A stretch of DNA of 64,000 nucleotides from Solen grandis (taxonomy: Eukaryota; Mollusca; Bivalvia; Adapedonta; Solenidae). The stretch lies in the NCBI GenBank assembly GCA_021229015.1, contig CM037789.1, positions 32,841,856 through 32,905,855 on the forward strand, read 5' to 3'. The position numbers were made by a program, and so were the translations under genes. Below the pieces are notes generated by a model that worked only from the letters and a program-made list of their open reading frames with translations, searched no databases and was not told where the DNA came from. How positions within the stretch are numbered: position 1 is the stretch's first letter; each line of letters opens with the position of its first letter. Of the stretch, positions 34,801 through 47,530 are shown piece after piece.

Positions 34801-35559
34801 ATTGAATGATTATTAATCTTTTTTCAGAATTCCTACTCGAAATTAAAATATCGGATGTATGCAATAAAAGTATTAAGTTATTAGTACATTAAAAATATGG
34901 TATACTGCAATTTGGATATTTCTATTGATATGGTCCAAATACGATTCTGATGTTGAACCGGTTCCACGGCAGATTGGTGTGCCATCAAGACGGGCGTTCC
35001 TTTTCAACATGCAAATTTTAGAAACATGCTAACAGCATCCGCCAGACGGCTTTTTGGAGAAAAATAGAACTTGTTCTACGAGAAGAATAAGCGGAAAGTG
35101 TTTATTTATACAGACTAACATTTCTATTAGAATTGCAAACTTGCGTATTTGAAGGATGTGCTGTTGAAAGGCTCCGCTTATTTACTTAAGGTATGGACGT
35201 AATGCAATCTATATCAGCCAGGCGGCTATGTTCTGATTTAATCATTTATACGGACCATCACTCCACATCAATTCTTCAATTTTCCGATAATCAAAAACCA
35301 TTTACTGTGATAAACAAAAGGTGATTAAAGTGTTGATGAATGCAGGGAAATATAATCTACTTAAAAGTATCTATTATGCATTTCTTTTTTGTATGTTTGC
35401 TTCTGTTTACCTCATTCTCCTGATTTGATACACTTATGGAAAATTAATGAAAGCATGAATCAAAAATACACTACAAATACATTCAACCAATCAAAATCCT
35501 TCCGGAGTTTTCATTTTCCGTTCCTATTTACCCTTTGCTTAATAAGATATCGCTTTCAG

Positions 35560-35838
35560 CTGATAGAAATTTAGCTTTTAAAAGCATTTGAGGGGGTGCT
35601 TCATAATTTCCACACAGGGAGACGGCTGAATAAAAGAGAAAACAATAGGACATCAATGTTACCGCATTATTTTATTCGATGTTCTCTGAATTGTTATACC
35701 CTTGTTGAGTGTAATATTATATTTTATTCATCTGCGAGAATAAATACCAAGGTATTGCGCAAGTCAGATTTTAATATGCTCAGTGTGCATCTGGCGTTAT
35801 GGACAAATCATAATGTATATTATAGAAAAAGCTTTTGA
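35560..35838 (+). pseudogene. Decayed paralogue of the terminal exon at 53,367-53,695
   Basis: Begins after a long pyrimidine tract and acceptor (gctttcag) with ctgatagaaat, as the open copy does. Stops follow at once, but a second frame then reads RENNRTSMLP and IFYSSARIN and ends YYRKSF. These residues align with the open copy, so indels near the start broke it. Confidence 0.5.
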
Positions 35839-38800
35839 AACACAAAAGCCTTATAACCGTATTATACATTTAATGACATAGTATTCTCCGATGTGTTTGG
35901 TTAATTTATTTAAATATCTTATTTAAATACATGGGAAATTTATATTATTGGCAACGTAAATATTGATGTTTAGCGAGAAACTTTGTAAGTTTTAGATTGA
36001 TTTGTCCACATAATCTCAGTAATTTTTGGAACTTCGTCTGTCTTGTACAGATAAACAATTCGTATGTTCAAAACTGTCATGTAATATTATATAGACGAAT
36101 CACATCCAGCTGATACCATTTCAGGAAGATATAGTGGGAAAATACTCTCATTGACAGTGCAACAAGAAATGCATCAAATTTATACCTTCAGGGGATTTTA
36201 TCATGCGAATTTGACACCGTTCCCCACCCCCTTGGAGATTACATTTGCAACATCTAATGACCTTATCTTAAAGTAGATATCAATCAATGAATATGTGTAC
36301 CCAAATTCCGTGCTCGTGTCTCTATGGCAATTAAGAGGAAGGGGTTAAGCCGACAAAGTATACAGGGGAGCTTTGAAAAGGATTCAAAATAAGTAAAGAA
36401 AAAGCTATTAAAGACATTTCACTGCGAATTAGATGTGTCATTTAACACTTGACAATTTAAATGTTTAAATGCACACATTCAGGATAATGCAAAGGGCGTC
36501 TCCAATTGTCGGTGACAGAGCCAATTAATTGAGCATATATATGTTGTTTAAGTATGATTTGACGTTATATTATGACTGTTATCTTCACATAATCGTATAT
36601 ATCTTGAAAATGATTTCATCATTGACACAATGACGTCATAACATCCGATTCAGCTCCCAAGGCATTACGTTATTATTTTACCCAGAATTCATATATTCGT
36701 TGTACTGGGATAAATATTTATATTAACACTGGCTCAATATGAACATTTGCAGGAAAGAAATCGTACCATTGAATTTACTAACTGTATAGATATGCATGAA
36801 CAAAATTCATTGCCGTCTGTCGCTTTGCTGGTATATACATTGTACATATTTATTGTTATGCATGCACATTATTATTATTTACTTTTTATCTATTTACATT
36901 TATTTTGCTGAGGAATTTTAACAAATACATTTTCGTACTGATTTATAACACTAAAAAGAGTCCATAAATGATATAATTCAAATTGTTTACTGGATGATTT
37001 GGTTGATATTTGCCACTAAACAAAACGTTCTTTCTCTTTAGACGGTTGTCGCAATACACTCTTTAGTTTTATACTAAATTTCTCCGAAAGGAATATAACG
37101 CTGTCGATGTTAAGTGAATATCGTATTCAGCTCATGAAAACGCTTTTTAAAATTATTGTCTTTGAAGTCGGCAGAAAAGACTACATAAGCCTTTATCAAA
37201 TTTACAACTTTAAGTAGATAAGTATCCGAATACAAATTCGAATGTTTTAATAGTAAACGAGTTGCAATATTTTCTTCAGTGATATAAATTAAATGGAAAT
37301 ACATATTCAGAAAACGTTTCGAATGTTTGTAAACTTTCAATATTCATCTACGTTACAGAAATATATAACCATTGTCCTATATAATTTTATTTGCTGTATT
37401 TTAAAATAAAACATGCTTGAACTGATTACGCATTGGGTAATTAATGAAAAAATTACCATGATACCGTATGAAAGTCCTTGTCATAATTGTGATGGTATTG
37501 TTAATTAATTATAAATCAAATTAGTAAAAAAGATTGAAATCTTGCTGCATCACACTGGAATAAGACAAGAAGCTTACCACAAAGCCCCCTCATTTGTTTT
37601 GGAGTATAATAAATCAACTCAAAACGGTAATCGTCAAAAACAAATTTATCAAATACACAAGTAGATAGGATTCCATCAAGTGATCCTAAGTAAGTATTGG
37701 GAAGAATAACTAAATAACTGCTGGGTGCAATCAAGTCATATGATTAAAATGTCACGGGGTATTTCTGGTGCTAAACACCCCACGAGACCAATAAATTGTT
37801 ACAACTGACATAAATACTATATAGCGGGTGTTCATGTTTGATCTGAAATTTCCTGGGATCTTAAACAGATATTGATTACCGTACCTCATAAAAGATTTAG
37901 AAGACAGCATAAAAATTCACGAAATAACGTTTACTGTATAGTTGATTCACTATAAAGCGATTCAATTCATTGATTATTTCATTTCAGTTTTTTAAGTAAA
38001 CATATTTTGATTATTAATCTATCAATTCAAAAGGTTTTATGTTCAATACAAATATAGTCGCATTATTTTACAAACTTTGTCTTTAAAGAATTCATTTTGC
38101 TTAGAAGGGTGATTAAGAAACGTAATTCAAGATTTTGCAACATTGATATTTACCCTGGTTCAAAAGAATTACATCGTATGCAAACTTAAGGTCTATCTTA
38201 AGCATAACAGTTTCAATTTTTGAAGAACTCACGACGTTTATCAAACAAGTCAATATCCTTTATTTAACTCTCTTTTACTTTACATATTATATTAAAGAAT
38301 ATCAAGATTTTATTCCTCGTGGTTTGATTTTAGTACATTTTAATATTTTATTTTAATATGTGCGTTTTCCGAACGGTTTGAAAAGTTGCCAATAATATTG
38401 CAGAGTTATCAGAACTGTAGGATCCAATTTGCATGATTTTTAGCTTAACATTGAAAGGCCATCATAAAAGTGTTTGGTAATTCATCGTTTTTATAATAAG
38501 TTGAAATCTATGGGGATATATATATATCAATTTGAATCATCATAATTGCTTTTGACAATACAATAATTTGATAAAAAAAGAGATATATCGATGACTTATT
38601 TCAAGATGGTGAAATGACATGTCACTTAAAAAAATTAAATTTTTCCAAACAAGTGAATATCCACATACATGAAATTTTAAGCATAATTAGTGAAATCAAT
38701 AAATTATTTAACTATTTTGAAAGTTTACGCACAGACAGTCAATGCGATTTAATGTACAGACACATTAGATATACATCAATTACTTATTCATATTAATAAA

Positions 38801-38850
38801 TAAAACTAATTCATATATATATTTTATGACATTATTTTTATTGTAAACTT

Positions 38851-38853
<3 letters not shown>
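35839..38853. other. AT-rich spacer, nothing recognised
   Basis: Three kilobases without a supportable gene or known element. Confidence 0.4.

Positions 38854-38886
<33 letters not shown>
38854..38886 (+). repeat. (CT)n microsatellite
   Basis: About 16 CT units. Confidence 0.95.
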
Positions 38887-38888
<2 letters not shown>

Positions 38889-40132
38889 TCCAATCTCTCT
38901 TTTCTTATTCTTCTTCTACTTCTTTCATTTTCTTCAGCGAAAGATTGCCCTATACTAATATTTTAATATTTTCAACAGTTTATTAAGTTAATTATGTTTA
39001 ATTATTGTAAAATATATAATACACATATTTAAAAAATCATTGGTACTTTAAACAGATTTTAAATTACATCGCGGCTTACTTTATGAGTAACACAATATTT
39101 ACACTGAATATTTTATATACATCTGCTGTATTGATATCGTGTTGATAACACATCAATCAATGAGATGTGCAATTGCGCAACAACATGATATTTCAAGGAA
39201 AGGAATTAAATAAATTTAAAAAAAAACTAGAAGTATAACTTGATTCCCCGGTCCAGTAGCATTGAAACGTAATATAATTTGCAAAATGATAAACATTTAA
39301 CAAATCAAATCAATTGATAACATGTATCATTTCAAACCCTCATGGCATTTCTATTAAGGCAACAGTCAGCTTATGTTGAACCCAATCAAAATAACGTATA
39401 TGGCAAATTGTACCAAGCATATGTATTTGTTGTTTATTTGTTTATTGTGTGATATAATTTATCGTTGCTTCGACAATATTGCAGAAACATAGCAACGTAT
39501 ATTGTAACCTCGTTCTGTATGGATAGATCGTTCATTTCAAAGTCTTAATATATAAATAACTTAATGATATATCAGTGGAAACAATAACAATATCCTGATC
39601 TAAAAATAGCAGAGTGGCTTACATATCATCATTGTAGGTAAATATCCAAACGCTTACAGTATACGTTAGCATAAATAATCGCTCCAACCATAAATAAGGC
39701 AAATCAAGACGATAAGTAGATTTTTACGACAGCAGACACATTTTCATACGACTGAATACAATGTAAATGAGATAACATAAACTTTGAATCTTCACAGAAA
39801 ATGGCGGTAGGGCCTGCTTAAAATAACCTATATACTTCTTCTGGCAAAAAATGGTAAAATAAGCTGCTGGTGATTTGCATGTTTCAACGGCCAACGACAC
39901 ATTTGCCCATGAGACCCAATTCAAAGACATTATACAAAATAAGAAGAAAAAACTTACTTCTGTGCTCAGTACAAATTAGATGTTTGACGGATGTGTTCAC
40001 TTTTATATAATGCAAATATATATTCATTTTTCAGATTCCTTGTGATAAAAACAAGTTGTTCAAAAAGTAATGCGTGCAGCATAAAACTAAAAGCAGAAGC
40101 GTTTTATTGAACATTTTAGTCCATATTTTCAG

Positions 40133-40195
40133 GAAGACCTATGATTTCCTTTGATGATTTAAATACACTTATTGGCCGTGCTGCAATGCGGGAAG
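40133..40195 (+). CDS. Possible small exon upstream of 40,324
   Basis: 63 nt between an acceptor catattttcag and a weaker donor gtactt. One frame is open (MISFDDLNTLIGRAAMRE) with a methionine at 40,141. Its phase does not match the only open frame of the next exon, so it belongs to an alternative transcript or is not an exon. Confidence 0.2.
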
Positions 40196-40323
40196 GTACT
40201 TTAGAAAAAAATAATCAAACAAAACCATGAGAAATAATCAAAGGATTTTTTTTTTTTTTTTTGCTGGGTTAAAACACAAGTATGTTCCCGAATTGCCATA
40301 CATCTCATGTCTTATAATTTCAG

Positions 40324-40436
40324 CACGAGGAAAACCACATTGGGAGAAAGAAAAATGAGTCGCCACTATTCAAGTTGCGTCTGAAAAACAAAGGAAACCC
40401 AGGAGACAACCACAAAAACAGAAGAGTGGGACAAAA
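40324..40436 (+). CDS. Candidate internal exon of an unidentified gene
   Basis: 113 nt between an excellent acceptor (cttataatttcag) and an excellent donor (gtaagtga). Only one of three frames is open, and it runs edge to edge: HEENHIGRKKNESPLFKLRL then KNKGNPGDNHKNRRVGQ. A stop lies just past the donor, as expected of a true exon end. The exon enters in phase 0 and leaves with two bases. It is rich in basic and polar residues, with no domain I recognise. The next exon candidate at 42,555 fits in phase. Confidence 0.45.
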
Positions 40437-41004
40437 GTAAGTGAGTGCGAGTATGTTTTTCATGATACATTTAATAAAATCCTTAATGGACTTGTTTTTT
40501 TAAGATTGAGACAAAGCTTTCATTTCCGTAAATCATTTTACTTTTCACAGTATATAATCTAGTCCGTTTGAGTCATGCATTAATTGAAAAAGGACACTCG
40601 CAGCTTTGATATTTGACAGAACAATAAAAAAGAGCTAAGGAAATCATATAATGTCCTTCCAATTTTGGCTATTCAAAAAGTATTTTACAGAATAAGTTGA
40701 TTGGATCGTGTGTTATCACGAGATAGTTGGAGCGCAAATGATTTGCTTGCAAATCAGAAAAGGCGGTTTCCCTATTTTAACTTTAAGATAACATATTATT
40801 TAATATTGTCACGTGACATGAATCACCAATAAAATCAATTTAGATAAACTGTAAGAGAGTCTATAGCTTATGAGCAATGTATATATATGAACATAAATTC
40901 GGCCTCTTTACATCGATAAATGGTTTGCAAAACATGTCCATGTCATTTTAGAGGTGACAATAACAGACAAACGTACATAACTTTGATATATGAAAAAACA
41001 ACTT

Positions 41005-41320
41005 ATACAACCATTGGTCTGGCCGAATATTAACAGTGTCGCCCCTGGAGTTGAAGGATATTGGGTTCTTTCCGACCGCGACATACCAAAGTCGCAAAAA
41101 TGGTACTGTTTTAGCTCCCTGCTTGGTGCTCAGCATATAAAAGGATAGTTCCGGGACTGGATGGCACGGTGTCAGGTTAAATGTGTCTGGGTGTGATATC
41201 ATGCCACATATCTACGGCGTGATACTGCAGTGTGGCATAAAAAGATCTTTCTCGCGTAGACATAATCTCCAAATGACTTTAATACTGTCGAAGGGGCATT
41301 GAACATAATAAACAAATAAA
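41005..41320 (+). repeat. SINE family 2 copy (uninterrupted counterpart of the pogo insertion site)
   Basis: Contains cgacataccaaagtcgcaaa, then gctccctgcttggtgctcag, the family body (tgtcaggttaaatgtgtctg) and a tail of the taatactgtcgaaggggcat type. It carries a single TA where the 28.2-kb copy carries the pogo element. The head is degraded. Confidence 0.75.
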
Positions 41321-41595
41321 CAAGCAACCGTTTGCTAAAATTACAGCAATGTTCCTAGATTTAGTAATTTTAATAAATTTAATTTGATGAAAAGATATGA
41401 TATGACAATAGTTAAATATTCTATGTTTTACAAAATTCTGTGTGCAAATATACTTTCTTAATATTTCTTTCCATGATATGTTAAATATGTAGAGCAGGCA
41501 AACAATAGATATGCTGCAATTAAAGATCAGACCTGCATATTGGACCATGCTCTAGGTAGTAAAATATATTGGATGTCTCACTGACAGTATATTTA

Positions 41596-41712
41596 TTGTC
41601 ACTGACTTTATATCGCTTAGCCGAAATATTCCTGTAGGTTCGAGTCCCAACAAGATGCTTTGGATATTGCATGTGAGGAAGACTTCCAGTCGGCTTGCAA
41701 TATATCGATTTT
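41596..41712 (+). repeat. SINE family 1 fragment
   Basis: Head with B box taggttcgagtcccaacaag, then gcatgtgaggaagacttcca and gtcggcttgcaa. The remainder is lost. Confidence 0.7.
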
Positions 41713-41959
41713 TCTTCGCAAAAATATAATCAAACCCGTCTATTATGTATCTTCAGGTATTATACTTATTAGACCTAAAAATATTAATTTAATAATTTTT
41801 TTCGTCTAGATGAGATGAAAAGATAATGCTGTACATGCGCTCCTGGTAAAATGCAGTTAGTATTCGGTGAAATGTTCAAAGGCTTGTGTCAATGGAATCG
41901 CTAGATGAAGTTAAGAAGCTCGAAAAAAGAAAATATTACAAACATTATCACAAAGTAAA

Positions 41960-42180
41960 GAACAGAATCATCATCGATTCTTTAGTTCCATTTCGGGCCT
42001 ATATCGGTGTCCTTGCCAGGGGATGAGACATTACGTACGTCATGACTGTGACAGTCAACATGGGAGCCGTGAATTATCAAGCCGGTATTCAGCACAAAAC
42101 ATCCCATGGGCACATGCTCTTGTCAATGCAATGTCTAAATAGAAACAAGTGTTTAGACAGAAACGTCATTTGTTGGCTTA
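41960..42180 (-). repeat. Repeat family eta, copy 2
   Basis: Matches 23,710-23,940 and 47,320-47,530: gtcatgactgtgacagtcaa, tatcaagccggtattcagca, atcccatgggcaca. Confidence 0.65.
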
Positions 42181-42554
42181 GAACACCTGCCCTATAGCTA
42201 TATAACTTCCAAAATGCAATTGTTATGCTACAAAATAACTTTCTTTTGGGTTTGTATTTTGTTGTTGTTGTTTTTTTTTAAATATACATGTTTGACATGT
42301 TTGACATATCTGATGTAACAATATCAAAAGGAAGTGTTCCTATAGATATTCATAATTATAATAATAATAATTAACTCATAATCTTAGGTCATCTACATCG
42401 TTTAAGCTACCAAAATAAAGTCGAAATGGAATGACGTACAATATCTTCATTTTATATGGCTTAGTATATTATTGTGAAAAAAGTAACCCCGAACTTCATG
42501 CTAAAAGTTTGCTTTCCTTTTTATTTTCTGTGATTTGGAGCCATTTCATTTCAG

Positions 42555-42658
42555 CATTTCAGAGAAAATTATCCAGCCAGAGACCATAAGTTTTAACAAA
42601 ACTACGGGTTCTATTAAACTATTTCTGGCACATATACCGAACAGAAAATCAGCAAAAA
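42555..42658 (+). CDS. Candidate internal exon, second of the 40-44 kb gene
   Basis: 104 nt after ttcatttcag, ending at a strong donor gtaagtat. In the phase left by 40,324-40,436 it reads ISEKIIQPETISFNKTTGSI then KLFLAHIPNRKSAK and is open throughout. A second acceptor eight bases downstream (42,562) would give a short frame that stops after about 11 codons, so the exact start is uncertain. I do not recognise the family. Confidence 0.4.
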
Positions 42659-43239
42659 GTAAGTATGGAAAGGCATTTGTCTCAAAATATTCTGATGAAT
42701 GATCTTGCAACAAACAAACGTACGTAGAACAATACAGGCCAACAAATATATTTTAAATATAAATTCAAAATCATCATCTTAAGCTTCTGTTTTTTTTCAT
42801 GGGGTATTGTTAACCATTAAGTAAATAAAATAAACGTCGACATCAAAAAAGGAAAAGCTGAATTATTTATGATGTGGTATGATTTATGGGCACATATACA
42901 TGTACACATGCATATTTAGATGTATTCATACATCTTGTTATTTAAAATACACACACGTGATATATGAAGAATCTTCGCGACAATCCATGCTATTTGAAGA
43001 TAATTCTTCATGTCTGTATTTATATCTTAAGCTTTGCCTGTAAAGAGATTATATGTTAACAAATCATATTGCATTAAAAGAGTTACGGTAATGGTTGTAA
43101 TTGAAAACGTAACACGTACATATACGTAACATATTCCACACGTATTCTTTAGCATAGTAAAATCTGCTGTGTCGATTTTCTAGATCTACCTTTTGCAGCC
43201 GATAAATATTGCAGCTTACGCTGACAGCGTAAAACCATA

Positions 43240-43500
43240 AACGCTCGATCGACTTGAGACCACGACAATATAAAATACGCGCATAAATATATCTCAGCAG
43301 GACTATTATAGTCAGAGATGTCAAAATGTCGTCGATTATTAGATTACTAGTAGTATTCTGTCACTGATGGGGAAATGAATCAATAGATTATTCAACTAAT
43401 CTAATAAGCTTCCCGATTTTTTTATATAGAATATATATTCAAGGGACTAAATGAACAGTGATGAAGTCCAATAAGGTTGTTTCATGGTTCAAATGGTGTT
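43240..43500. repeat. Segmental duplication alpha, copy 3
   Basis: Looser match to 26,660-27,003 and 34,440-34,800: gatgtcaaaatgtcgtcgat, tattagattactagtagtat, taataagcttcccgat. Confidence 0.65.
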
Positions 43501-44186
43501 GTCTTGAATAATGTCTTTATTTACAAGTGACACGCCTTTTTAAAGACTTTCACATTGAAAGAGATATCCGAAATACAATTCAAATTCGATAAAGTTATTA
43601 TTTCAGTTGACATATTTTTAAACGAAATACCTAGCTAAAAGAAATTGTTATCATTGAAAATGTTAAATTCTACTGCAGATATATAAGAGTTTGATTTGGA
43701 AATTATATTAGAATTAATAGATTTTAAAAACAAGAATTATTGTTATTAAATTTTACAAATTTTCATATTTTAGAGAACCAAATGCATCTTATTCAAATGC
43801 AATTTTTTTCTCTAAGTACAAGAATGTTAAACTACTTCTCAAAAGATAAATGTCTTCATACCTTAATGCATTTAATATGATTAATTCAAAGCGATTCTTC
43901 TTGTAATCAATGTAAGGATATGTTTATCAAAAGAGTCAATTTTAGAAAAAAAAAATTAACTTAATATGATATAAAGTTATAGAATGAATATGTCTATACA
44001 TCATAGACCAATTTACTCGCGCAGATATCCAGAAATATTGTTTGTAGCACGTAATTGAAAGATATCATTTTAACTTTACCAATTATATAATAATAGATAA
44101 AAGCATCTAAATTATATAACTTATATATTCGGACATTGCATGGATACAGAAATCATGTTTTGAACTGAATCAATATTTATTTTCAG

Positions 44187-44296
44187 TTTCATTTATACCC
44201 GGTAACACTTTAACAGTTATGCAGTTTCTATATAGGCATATTGTAGATAGTGGTCATACTTACCTAAGTAATAGTACATATAGGATATTAATCTAA
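44187..44296 (+). CDS. Possible terminal exon of the 40-44 kb gene
   Basis: After the acceptor ttattttcag, the phase left by 42,555-42,658 is open for 36 codons (SFIPGNTLTVMQFLYRHIVD, then SGHTYLSNSTYRILI) and ends in taa at 44,294-44,296. The evidence is only the phase fit and the open frame. Confidence 0.25.
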
Positions 44297-45094
44297 ATTA
44301 ATCAGACTACAAGTATATTGTATTTGACAAATGTTTCAGTGAGATTACACATATGTACATATATATGTTTATGTATATATAAAATTTAGCTTATTATTTA
44401 CTTATTTTCGGGGAGTAATGTTTCAAATCACAAAATTTGGTCAATACCTTGGCATATTATCGTGCCTTTTAGTTCTGCATTTCGTTCATATAAGTTTTTT
44501 ATTCGGATCAGGCGCATGTAAGCATATTGTGTTTGAAGCAACTAACTTAAATGACTAACTAAAATATGTATTATCAAATGTTATGTTGATAATAAATAAG
44601 AAATACTCACATTAAAAAGTTAGTTTAAGCTATTTTCTTGGTGCCATATTACAAATAGTCGTTCACAGAGTGGCCATTCGTGTAAATATATTCTGTTGTT
44701 AGAATCGCAGTTTTCTGGGTTCTGATCATGTGATAAAAGAATCTGGCATAAATCGAGTCTCGCATAGAACTATTTTCAAAAACTTGTTTAGTAAAATCTG
44801 ATATGAAATGCCAATTCATGTCAGTTTCTATACATAAACAGAGGAAATGTCCTTTGTTTTCTGTAAATTTGTGCTCCGCCCCCCTTTTTTTTCCCTTTTT
44901 TGGTTTGCTTTATGTTCAGCACTAAAGCATTTGAGAGAAGCTTAATTTTTTCGTGAGACAGAAAATGTGCTTGGTCATTTATGTTCGCATCTACTATGTC
45001 AAAAAATAAAACTGTCATATTAAAACAAAAGCATAAGACACTAATATCTAATTACTTTCTATTATCCCTTAAACTACCAAGATGATATGCAATA

Positions 45095-45830
45095 ATTAAA
45101 ATCATGTTTGTGATTATCATAATCAAACTTGTGCTTGATAATTGGTGATTATTATAATAACATTAATTCAAATGGCGTCATTGCTATCATGATATTGATT
45201 TGGTTGACTGTAAATGAATATATGTAATTAAATTAAAGTTATATATGTGTATATCTCTGATGTATGTATGAGAGAGAAAGAATTGAAAACATACTCTTAC
45301 ATATAGTAAGGAAAAGACAGTGAACAATTATATACTAACCTATTTATAAATACGTCTATCAAAACAATTGCTTGAACCTTGTCTATTTGTTGAATAATAT
45401 CCAGCCGAAATGATCAAACTGTTATATGTTTTGTAATATTAAGACCAATCTAGCAATGTCAACACACTTGACTTTCAGCTAGTAACTAATTAATGGCCCA
45501 GCGTCATTGTACGCTTATAGGCAAGGCCAGTGCAATAGCATGCAACTTCCGGTAGCTGATTGCTTTCACAAGTGGAACTTCAGATTTATAATGTCACATA
45601 CTGATACTCAAACTGCGTGAATGTTGCAAACTCCGACTGAACTTCTGGTCTCTCAGTGTGTTTATCGTTCAGCCGATATCTATAAACACAAACTGTCTCC
45701 GATGTCATCAAAATCACTGTCGTGTTTCATGACTGGCTTTTTGAAAAATATTGCGCTTTGATCAATAAATTAAACAAAAATGATGGTTTATGTTTAAAAT
45801 CTCATGCAATCAGTCTGATTTATGGTATAC
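45095..45830 (+). repeat. Segmental duplication zeta, copy 1
   Basis: Matches 50,690-51,400 and 59,040-59,860: aaatggcgtcattgctatca, gatactcaaactgcgtgaat, gtcatcaaaatcactgtcg. The short start exon seen open at 59,539 is broken here by a stop and an insertion (ATG at 45,493). Confidence 0.7.
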
Positions 45831-46321
45831 AGCAAAGGTCATTGGCCCTCTCTGTTGTGCTTAAATTAATTTATGTAATTTCAAGGGGTCTTCGTAAATT
45901 CTAAACGTTTTATAACATAATCCATGACATTGCTTTCATCTCATTCCGTCGTAAAGAACAGAAAAAAAATATATCTCATAACTCATGAAGGAAGGAATTA
46001 ATAAGGAATTAATAATACTGCTTATATTATTTTACAGTTTTAAATTAAAAGTCATCACATATTGTTATCTCCAATGAGTCTATTTATCATAATTTAGTTA
46101 AAGTACTTGTATATTTGTGAGAGTCTCCGTGGTCTGTTTAATGCGAGTACAATCATAAAAAATTATATGACAAATAAACATTATCCTCAGGGCGCCGTGA
46201 CCAAGAGATAATGGACATGAGAACCAAAGGCCTACTGGAGGGTGCGACGTCGATCCACATCGGAGTGATATAATTTTACAAGACATTAATAGCTTTTTAT
46301 AGAAAAGCATGAAAAGAAATA

Positions 46322-46556
46322 TTTGACTATTTGACTATTTGAGTTTACCGTTGCTTCGACAGTATTTCAGTCATATAGCGACGTCCATTAATTACAGGTG
46401 GAGGAAGACCCCAAATGCACGGAGGCATCCGGGTAGAACCACAGACCTACCGCAAGCCAGCTGGAAGGCTTCCTCCTGCCGGGATTCGAACCCACGCGGT
46501 GATGGGCTGAGTGAGTTTAAAGTCAGCGACTTTACCCTTTCGGCCACGGAGGCCCC
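46322..46556 (-). repeat. SINE family 1, nearly full-length
   Basis: Minus strand: head ggggcctccgtggccgaaag, B box gggttcgaatcccgg, core, and a tail with two agtcaaat units (one in the 49.6-kb copy). The linker between head and core is shortened. No clear target duplication was found. Confidence 0.85.
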
Positions 46557-47319
46557 AATACTTTCTACTTGATTTTCATAATAACATTCTTAAAATAGCA
46601 TGTGTATTTTTGCGCAAAACAAGATTTACAGAATAAGAGTTCTATAAGCGATCCTAACGCTTGTAAAAATTTCTTTTCTTTTTTTAAATTTCAGCAAAGA
46701 TTTAACGCCGTGCGTTATTTCGTCATCTCTTTTCCTCGAGGAAATATAGTGACTGCTATTAAAGTATAATAATGCGTCTCCATTATATTTACTACAAATT
46801 TTAAGTCCCGGTAAGATTTAAAGAAAGAGATTACATCATCATTATCCTGTTAAAAAGGGTTTATGTATATCAGGTTTAAATCTTAATATGTTTTACCATT
46901 CATCATTGCCATCAATAAACAGTTCTACTAACTCTGATTTTCTTTTTTGTTTTGTTCTTTATGTCTGCAATTGAAAATAGCATACAAGAATTATGCCAGT
47001 TGATTATTTATCATCCCATGCTTATTTAAGTATGTAAAATCAATTTCATATCCCACTACATTTATTTGAAATGTTGACTTACGTATACCATAGGATCACT
47101 GTAGGATCACTGTATGATATTATGCTTATCTGTCCTAGAAGGCCTTTGTTTTTGTTTTTTCTTAGCAAAAAAGCCCACGTTCAAACAAAAAATGAATGCT
47201 GGACAAAATACCGGTACAATGTGGTTAATATTTCATATTCTTGTAGATGTGGAGCTCCTAGAAGAAAATCAAGACTGATTACATTAAGTAAATTATAGAA
47301 TGATCACCGTTTAACGGGT

Positions 47320-47530
47320 TTCATGTCGGTCCAATACTATAACCTCTGTCAGAGGAGATATAATGTACGCCATGACTGCGACAGTCAATATGTAAGTCGT
47401 GATTTATCAGGTCGTTACTCAACATTGAATATCCCATAGGCACCTGCTCCTGCCAACTTCGTGCGTTAGTAGACACGAGGGAATGTGGAGAAACGCGAAT
47501 TATTAGCTTCGAACACTTGCATGTAACCTC
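47320..47530 (-). repeat. Repeat family eta, copy 3
   Basis: See 23,710-23,940: catgactgcgacagtcaata, gtgatttatcaggtcgttac, tatcccataggcacctgctc. Confidence 0.6.
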
